From contig CALREG010000019.1 in NCBI GenBank assembly GCA_943355135.1, positions 1 through 11,849 of the forward strand: a stretch of DNA of 11,849 nucleotides, read 5' to 3'. This document shows positions 5,436-10,430 of this stretch, piece by piece. The position numbers were made by a program, and so were the translations under genes. Below the pieces are notes generated by a model. That model was not told the origin of the DNA. It did not search any database and saw only the letters and a list, made by a program, of their open reading frames with translations. The stretch comes from Candidatus Nomurabacteria bacterium. Its GTDB lineage: Bacteria; Patescibacteriota; Minisyncoccia; Phycocordibacterales; SBAW01. The stretch's first letter is position 1. The number at the start of each line of letters is the position of its first letter.

Positions 5436-5474
5436 CTATAGCATATACTAGATTCGTAACGATTATGGACAAAA
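5436..5474. promoter_or_regulatory. Candidate overlapping divergent promoters, dcd and tmk
   Basis: The 47-base gap between dcd and tmk must serve both directions. On the plus strand TATACT (5444-5449) is a -10 candidate for tmk, 15 bases before its ATG. On the minus strand TAGTAT (5450-5445) is a -10 candidate for dcd, with TTGTCC (5472-5467) 16 bases away as a weak -35 inside the first tmk codons. The two hexamers share five base pairs, so the two promoters could not both be occupied at once. Confidence 0.35.
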
Positions 5475-6088
5475 GAGGAAAATATATTGTTGTTGAGGGC
5501 GGCGACGGAGCAGGTAAGGATACCCAAGTTGCCCTTTTGCGAGAGGCCTTCCCCGAGGGAAGTTTTGTATATACACGGGAGCCCGGTGGTACGCCGCTTG
5601 GTAAAGAGTTAAGAGAGATGCTTTTACACGGTTCCAAGGGCACGGTGTCGCTTCCTACAGAATTTTTTCTATTTTTGGCTGACCGCGCACAACATGTTGA
5701 GGAGATTATTAAACCGGCACTCGCAGCCGGGAGGCATGTGATATCTAACCGTTCATGGATTTCTTTTCTTGCGTATCAAATATACGGACGTGAACAGCTA
5801 GATTGGAAACCGATCGTTGACGTGTCACTCGAAAAGATATTTAAAGACTGTCCACTGGACTTAGCTATTATCCTCGATATACCGCTGGCTATGGGAAAGG
5901 ACCGCCAGCGTGCTATGGGAAAGATCCCCGACACCATGGAGAGCCAGCCAACCGATTTTCATGCGCGGATTCAACAGGCTTTTTTAATGATTGGAGCGAC
6001 GTTGCCACAGGCAAAGATAATTGATGCTTCAAGAAGTAAGGAGGAGGTGTGGGAGGATGTGCGCGCCGCGGTACAGTCAGTCATTTAG
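5465..6088 (+). CDS. tmk: Thymidylate kinase (dTMP kinase)
   Basis: This is a 207-residue protein with the P-loop EGGDGAGKDTQ (11-21), a REPGGTPLG segment (38-46) and the region ISNRSWISFLAYQ (93-105), which aligns with the DR-Tyr signature of the family. The LID region follows around residues 144-173, with DRQRAMGK and QPTDFHARIQQAF. Tmk transfers phosphate from ATP to dTMP to make dTDP. Two oddities are visible: the usual Asp-Arg-Tyr/His reads Asn95-Arg96-Ser97, and the P-loop has GKDT where GKST or GKTT is common. The arginine is kept, so activity is still plausible. It is divergent from dcd-thyA-folA, whose product it uses, and starts a unit with the mazG-like gene 26 bases downstream. 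Confidence 0.93.
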   Translation: MDKRGKYIVVEGGDGAGKDTQVALLREAFPEGSFVYTREPGGTPLGKELREMLLHGSKGTVSLPTEFFLFLADRAQHVEEIIKPALAAGRHVISNRSWISFLAYQIYGREQLDWKPIVDVSLEKIFKDCPLDLAIILDIPLAMGKDRQRAMGKIPDTMESQPTDFHARIQQAFLMIGATLPQAKIIDASRSKEEVWEDVRAAVQSVI

Positions 6089-6114
6089 TTTTACCCAGAT
6101 GTCTATTGCGTAGT

Positions 6115-6450
6115 ATGGATTTTAACGAATATCAAAAACTGGCAGGCCGGACCGCAATGTACGCAAAGTCTGACAAGGAGTTTATTCTGATGTATTTGTG
6201 TATGGGTATCGCGGGGGAATCGGGCGAAATAATTGAAAAGGTAAAAAAGACCATCCGCAACGACGCGGGGATAATTACCGAAGAAAAGAAAGAGGCAATA
6301 CAAAAAGAAATAGGAGATGTGCTGTGGTATTTGTCGCAGTTGGCGGTGGTGCTCGAAATCCCGTTTGATGATGTTGCGGCGGGAAATATAAAAAAGCTCG
6401 CTGAACGTGCAGAGCGTGGCGTTATTAAGAGCGAGGGGGATGTTCGATAA
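6115..6450 (+). CDS. MazG-like nucleotide pyrophosphohydrolase
   Basis: This is a 111-residue single-domain all-alpha NTP-PPase of the MazG/dCTPase/dUTPase-2 superfamily. The metal-binding pattern is Glu35 and Glu38 in GESGEIIEK, then Glu65 and Asp68 in KEIGDVLWY, matching ExxE followed by ExxD. Such enzymes cleave (d)NTPs to (d)NMP and pyrophosphate and remove non-canonical nucleotides. In this setting dUTP or dCTP is an attractive substrate, particularly if the neighbouring Dcd only makes dUTP, but substrate choice cannot be read from sequence. ATG 6115 is chosen because MDFNEYQKLA is a typical family N-terminus; the upstream GTG at 6049 would overlap tmk and add an unrelated basic extension. 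Confidence 0.87.
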   Translation: MDFNEYQKLAGRTAMYAKSDKEFILMYLCMGIAGESGEIIEKVKKTIRNDAGIITEEKKEAIQKEIGDVLWYLSQLAVVLEIPFDDVAAGNIKKLAERAERGVIKSEGDVR

Positions 6451-6451
6451 C

Positions 6452-6460
6452 TGTTATAAT
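6452..6460 (+). promoter_or_regulatory. Candidate extended -10 promoter for glyA
   Basis: TGT followed by a consensus TATAAT (6455-6460) lies just after the mazG-like stop. No -35 matches at 16-18 bases, which fits an extended -10 promoter. Initiation near 6467 would give a leader of about 50 bases before glyA ATG 6517, the longest predicted leader besides that of secE. The leader begins with a two-codon ATG ATC TAA at 6467-6475. Confidence 0.5.
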
Positions 6461-6516
6461 ATCTGTATGATCTAAGTTTCGTAGAGCCCGATTACTTACC
6501 TAGCTGATTGAATATC

Positions 6517-7785
6517 ATGGACCTCTACGAATCTATACAAAAACAGGATAAAGAAGTGTTTGGCGCCCTTGCGGGCGAGGAGCAGCGCGAGCGAGAGGGG
6601 CTGGAGCTTATCCCCTCAGAAAATTATGTGTCAAAGGCCGTGCGCGAGGCACAGGGCTCAATACTGACCAACAAATACTCCGAAGGGTACCCGGGCAAGC
6701 GCTACTACGGTGGGCAGACTTACACCGACCAAGCAGAGACGTTGGCTATCGAGCGTGCCAAGCAGTTGTTTGGTGCCAAGTATGCCAACGTACAGACGCA
6801 CTCGGGTTCTAATGCAAACATCGCCATGTACATGGCGCTGCTACAGCCGGGGGATACGGTGTTGGGAATGGACTTATCGCACGGTGGACATTTGACCCAC
6901 GGACACCCCGTGACCTACATCACCAAGTTCTTCAACTTCGTGCGCTACAAGATGAAAAACGTGGAGACTGGCGAAATTGATTACGACGAAATGCGCCGCG
7001 TTGCAGTTGAAACAAAACCAAAAATAGTGCTTGCAGGATTTTCCGCCTACAGCCGCGAGTTGGATTACGAAAAGTTTGCAAGCATTGCAAAAGAGGTCGG
7101 CGCGTACAGCGTGATGGATGCGGCGCATATTGCAGGGCTTATTGCCGGCGGGGTTGCCAAGAATCCGTTTGATGCGGGCTTCGACATCATCACTTCCACT
7201 ACGCACAAGACGCTGCGCGGACCGCGTGGTGGCTTGATACTCACGCGCGAGAGTGAGGAGATTGCAAAAAAGGTGGACAAGGCAGTATTCCCCGGCTTGC
7301 AAGGTGGCCCATTGATGCACGTGATAGCGGGCAAAGCGGTGGCGTTTGGTGAAGCGCTTAGCCCGAAGTTTAAAGACTATGCCGCGCAGATACTCAAGAA
7401 TGCCAAGGCGATGGAAGAAGTCTTCCGCATAGCGGGCGTGCGCATGCTTGGTGGTGGGACATCCAACCACCTCATACTTGCTGATGTGTTTGGCTCGCTT
7501 GGAGTGACGGGGCAAGAAGCCGAAACCCTGCTCGATCGCGTCGGTATCACACTCAACAAAAACGCCATCGCCGACGATACGCGCAAGCCGATGGACCCCT
7601 CCGGTATCCGCTTCGGCACGCCTGCTATAACCACACGCGGGTTTAAGGAAGGTGAGTGCAAACGTGTGGCGGAGTTGATGCTCGAAGCGCTCAAAAATCG
7701 CAGCGATGAAGCGAAGTTGGTAGCCATCCGCGAAGAAATTAAACAGCTCTGTCTAAAATTTCCCGTCCCCGAGTCGTTCGTCTAA
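6517..7785 (+). CDS. glyA: Serine hydroxymethyltransferase
   Basis: This is a 422-residue, PLP-dependent enzyme. Family landmarks are GLELIPSENYVS (28-39), KYSEGYPGKRYYGG (53-66), NVQTHSGSNAN (91-101), MDAAHIAGLIAGG (200-212) with Asp201 and His204 at the cofactor, and STTHKTLRGPRGG (227-239) with Lys231 as the Schiff-base lysine. FPGLQGGPLMHVIAGKAVAF follows. It converts serine and THF to glycine and 5,10-methylene-THF, the donor used by ThyA, so it closes the thymidylate cycle with folA and thyA encoded just upstream on the other strand. ATG 6517 is preferred; a TTG at 6508 would add three residues. No Shine-Dalgarno is seen. Confidence 0.97.
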   Translation: MDLYESIQKQDKEVFGALAGEEQREREGLELIPSENYVSKAVREAQGSILTNKYSEGYPGKRYYGGQTYTDQAETLAIERAKQLFGAKYANVQTHSGSNANIAMYMALLQPGDTVLGMDLSHGGHLTHGHPVTYITKFFNFVRYKMKNVETGEIDYDEMRRVAVETKPKIVLAGFSAYSRELDYEKFASIAKEVGAYSVMDAAHIAGLIAGGVAKNPFDAGFDIITSTTHKTLRGPRGGLILTRESEEIAKKVDKAVFPGLQGGPLMHVIAGKAVAFGEALSPKFKDYAAQILKNAKAMEEVFRIAGVRMLGGGTSNHLILADVFGSLGVTGQEAETLLDRVGITLNKNAIADDTRKPMDPSGIRFGTPAITTRGFKEGECKRVAELMLEALKNRSDEAKLVAIREEIKQLCLKFPVPESFV

Positions 7786-7788
7786 CCT

Positions 7789-7797
7789 TGCTACAAT
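7789..7797 (+). promoter_or_regulatory. Candidate extended -10 promoter for the DUF2914 gene
   Basis: TGC followed by TACAAT (7792-7797) fills the 18-base gap after glyA and ends six bases before ATG 7804. No -35 is apparent at 16-18 bases. The geometry predicts a leaderless or nearly leaderless mRNA. Confidence 0.45.
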
Positions 7798-7803
7798 AGC
7801 CTT

Positions 7804-8889
7804 ATGCAGATAGGGCATAAGGTATTTACTGTTTGGCAAAAGTACGAGCACCATTTCGGTGTTGGCGCGTTGTTGCTTGGTTTTTGTTTTGATTTGTGGG
7901 CGGCCGACCGCCCCGACAGCTTGTTCAACAATATCCTTCTGCTCTCGTACTTGTTTATAGCAGGGAGCTTTATCATCCTTCTCAACCTGCATGCGCGCCG
8001 GCGCAAAGACGACGCGACACCGCTCTTTATGTTGCTGGTGTTGCAGTTCTGCTTCGGCGGTCTTGCAAGCAACTTGCTCGTGCTCTACGGCCACAGCGGG
8101 ACGCTCGCGGGGAGTGCGGTGTTTATCGCCATATTGGTGCTGGTGATATTTGGCAACGAGTACTTCCGCAGTCGCTACTCGCTCCTGCGCTTCAACATCG
8201 GCGTGTACTACTTTTTGCTTCTTACTTATGCGTTGGTGGCGGTGCCTATTTATATTACGCACTCGGTCGGAATTATGACGACACTACTCTCGGGAGTCAT
8301 AAGTTTGTTGTGCATCAGCGTCTTTTTGGCGGTACTCTTTTTTGTAGTGTTCCGCGGCACCGACACCAACAAGTTGCGCGAGGTGTCGCTTATTATTGCC
8401 GGCGTATTTTTTGTTTTTAATATTCTCTACTTTTTAAATGTCATACCGCCCGTGCCTTTGGCAATGAAGGAGCTCGGGATATACCACTCGGTGCTCAAGC
8501 GCTCCGACAGCACGTACTTGGCCATCTATGAGCCATCGCCACTCTGGCAAGTGTGGCGCAGCACCTCGCAGACATATGTGCTCGGTCCAAGCCGTAGCAC
8601 GTTCTGCTTTTCCTCTGTTTTTGCGCCGACCGACCTGTCTGCTCCAATTTATCACAAATGGGTGTACCAAAACCCCACGAGCGGGGAGTGGGAGGTGCGC
8701 TCGCGCATATCATTCCCAATATCTGGCGGGCGCGAGGACGGATATCGCGGCTTTAGTGTCAAAACGGCGCTTACTGCGGGCAACTGGCGCTGCGATGTAG
8801 AAACAGCCTCCGGCGGGCTCATCGGGCGGGTGAGCTTTGTGGCAGTAGAAGCATCAACCACTCCGCCGCTTTCTCAAACCACGCTGTAA
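7804..8889 (+). CDS. Seven-TM membrane protein with C-terminal DUF2914-like domain
   Basis: This is a 361-residue protein. Seven hydrophobic segments are visible at about 18-32, 42-62, 72-95, 99-117, 130-151, 156-182 and 193-213. A soluble region from 218 onward follows. Residues 281-347 resemble DUF2914: YHKWVYQN, a strand ending RISFPISGG, a GYRGFSVKTAL segment, and GNWRCDVETASGGLIGRVSF near the end. Known DUF2914 domains have an H-x-W segment, then an S-x-K segment and a G-x-WRV-x-V strand in this order. The Trp-rich fold is probably extracellular and ligand- or wall-facing, but no function is established. The 7-TM part is unlike any family I can name; 7-TM sensor proteins with an outer domain are one analogy. 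It has its own -10 six bases before the ATG. Confidence 0.82.
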   Translation: MQIGHKVFTVWQKYEHHFGVGALLLGFCFDLWAADRPDSLFNNILLLSYLFIAGSFIILLNLHARRRKDDATPLFMLLVLQFCFGGLASNLLVLYGHSGTLAGSAVFIAILVLVIFGNEYFRSRYSLLRFNIGVYYFLLLTYALVAVPIYITHSVGIMTTLLSGVISLLCISVFLAVLFFVVFRGTDTNKLREVSLIIAGVFFVFNILYFLNVIPPVPLAMKELGIYHSVLKRSDSTYLAIYEPSPLWQVWRSTSQTYVLGPSRSTFCFSSVFAPTDLSAPIYHKWVYQNPTSGEWEVRSRISFPISGGREDGYRGFSVKTALTAGNWRCDVETASGGLIGRVSFVAVEASTTPPLSQTTL

Positions 8890-8890
8890 A

Positions 8891-8899
8891 TGCTAGTCT
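8891..8899 (+). promoter_or_regulatory. Candidate extended -10 promoter for argS-ileS
   Basis: TGC followed by TAGTCT (8894-8899) ends seven bases before the argS ATG in a 17-base gap. The hexamer differs from TAGTAT at one position. No -35 is convincing. ileS follows argS after nine bases with no promoter of its own, so this would drive both. Confidence 0.38.
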
Positions 8900-8906
8900 T
8901 TGAATC

Positions 8907-10421
8907 ATGATTCGGGAACGGATAGAACAAGCTATTTTGAAGGCCCTTCCGGGCGTCTCGTTCGTGGTGGAGCGGCCGCGCTCGCTGCAGCATGGCGACT
9001 ACTCGACCAATGCTGCGCTGGTGGGCAAAGTGGATGCCTCCGAGCTTGCGGCAAAACTCAACATTGAAGGCGTGGAGAGGGTAGAGGTGGTGGGTAAGTT
9101 CATCAACTTCCACCTCTCGCGCGAGACATTGATACCGACGGAACAAAAGGTACCGCAGTTGTATGCGGACAAAAAAATAATGGTCGAGTACACCGACCCG
9201 AACCCGTTTAAAGAGTTCCACATCGGGCACCTGATGAGCAATGCAATAGGGGAGAGTATTGCGCGTTTGCTTGAGGTGGCAGGCGCAAAAGTTTCGCGTG
9301 CCAACTATCAGGGCGATGTGGGGCCGCATGTGGCTAAGGCAATTTGGGGCAAGATGCAGAAGCCGGCCGCTTCGTGGGGCGAGGCCTACACGTATGGTGC
9401 TGGGGAGTATGAAAATAAAAAAGCAGATATAGACGCAATAAATAAAAAAATATACGAAAAAACTGACGCAGAGATAAACGTGCTCTACGATGCGGGCCGC
9501 AAAGAGTCACTCGAGCGATTTGAAGAAATTTATAAAACACTCGGCACCAAGTTTGACCACTATTTTTTTGAAAGTATCAGCGGTCCAAAAGGCTTGGCGA
9601 TAGTGCAGGCGCATCCGGAGCTGTTTGTATTGAGCGAAGGCGCGACTGTATTTCATGGAGCGCATACGCGCGTGTTTGTAAACTCTCAAGGCTTACCGAC
9701 GTACGAAGCCAAAGAACTTGGTCTTGCAGAGATTAAGCGAGACCTTGGTTGTGATGAGTATGTGTATGTCACTGCAAGCGAGCAGAACGGCTTTTTTGAA
9801 GTGGTGTTTGAGGCTATACAAAAAGTGTTTACTGACCTTGCGGGCAAGCTTGCGCACCGCTCTCATGGAATGATGCGCTTTGCTGACAGTAAGATGTCGT
9901 CGCGCACTGGCAATGTCATTACTGGAGAGTCTTTGCTCACTGATCTGACCAAAGCGGCGCGCAATCGCGAAGATGTCGCCGTGGGAGCAATAAAGTACTC
10001 CGTGCTCAAATCGGGGAGCGGCAAGGATATTATTTTTGATCCTGAAAAGTCTCTCTCACTTGAAGGCGACTCGGGGCCGTATTTGCAGTACGCGCTCGTA
10101 CGCGCTCGCGCTCTGTTGCGCAAGGCAAAAGAGGCGGGGATTGAAGCAGACACTACCGATGCCCCTACAGAAGCTTCGGTGCTCGAAAAAGTGCTGGTGC
10201 ACTACGCCGATGCAGTTGCTCGCGCTGCAAAAGAAATGGAGCCGCACTATGTAACGACTTACTTAACCGAACTTGCCTCAGCCTTCAACTCTTGGTACGC
10301 GCAGGAAAAGGTAATAGGCGGCCCGCACCAGCACTACGGTGTATTTGTAACGTCTGCAGTAGAAAAAACTCTCGCTCAAGGCCTCCACTTGCTCGGTATC
10401 CCGACTCCAGAGGAGATGTAA
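8907..10421 (+). CDS. argS: Arginyl-tRNA synthetase (compact)
   Basis: This is a 504-residue class I synthetase, shorter than the 550-590 usual for bacterial ArgRS. Residues 1-85 are a shortened N-terminal tRNA D-loop-binding (Add-1) domain, with LQHGDYSTNAAL at 28-38. The catalytic core starts VEYTDPNPFKEFHIGHLMSN with HIGH at 105-108. KMSSRTGN (329-336) is the KMSKS-type loop; E. coli-type ArgRS lacks a canonical loop here. GPYLQYALVRARALLRKA (390-407) opens the DALR anticodon-binding domain, which runs to the end with EPHYVTTYLTELASAFNSWY. It charges tRNA-Arg with arginine and ATP. ileS follows after nine bases. The first ATG is used; no Shine-Dalgarno is present. Confidence 0.95.
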   Translation: MIRERIEQAILKALPGVSFVVERPRSLQHGDYSTNAALVGKVDASELAAKLNIEGVERVEVVGKFINFHLSRETLIPTEQKVPQLYADKKIMVEYTDPNPFKEFHIGHLMSNAIGESIARLLEVAGAKVSRANYQGDVGPHVAKAIWGKMQKPAASWGEAYTYGAGEYENKKADIDAINKKIYEKTDAEINVLYDAGRKESLERFEEIYKTLGTKFDHYFFESISGPKGLAIVQAHPELFVLSEGATVFHGAHTRVFVNSQGLPTYEAKELGLAEIKRDLGCDEYVYVTASEQNGFFEVVFEAIQKVFTDLAGKLAHRSHGMMRFADSKMSSRTGNVITGESLLTDLTKAARNREDVAVGAIKYSVLKSGSGKDIIFDPEKSLSLEGDSGPYLQYALVRARALLRKAKEAGIEADTTDAPTEASVLEKVLVHYADAVARAAKEMEPHYVTTYLTELASAFNSWYAQEKVIGGPHQHYGVFVTSAVEKTLAQGLHLLGIPTPEEM

Positions 10422-10430
10422 ACTAACTCT

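Noticed and set aside
6049..6114. GTG start for the MazG-like gene
   Set aside because: It would overlap tmk and add residues unlike the family. MDFNEYQKLA at 6115 is a typical start.
6111..6116. TAGTAT before the MazG-like gene as a promoter
   Set aside because: The hexamer overlaps the ATG itself, so transcription would start after the start codon. Co-transcription with tmk is simpler.
6874..7515. 213-codon open frame on the minus strand
   Set aside because: It is antisense to the PLP-binding core of glyA, with no motif and a low-complexity Arg/His-rich product.
10087..10112. Tandem GTACGCGCTC repeat in argS
   Set aside because: Two copies encode conserved residues of the DALR-domain entry segment (YALVRARAL). 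It is explained by codon use rather than by a repeat element.
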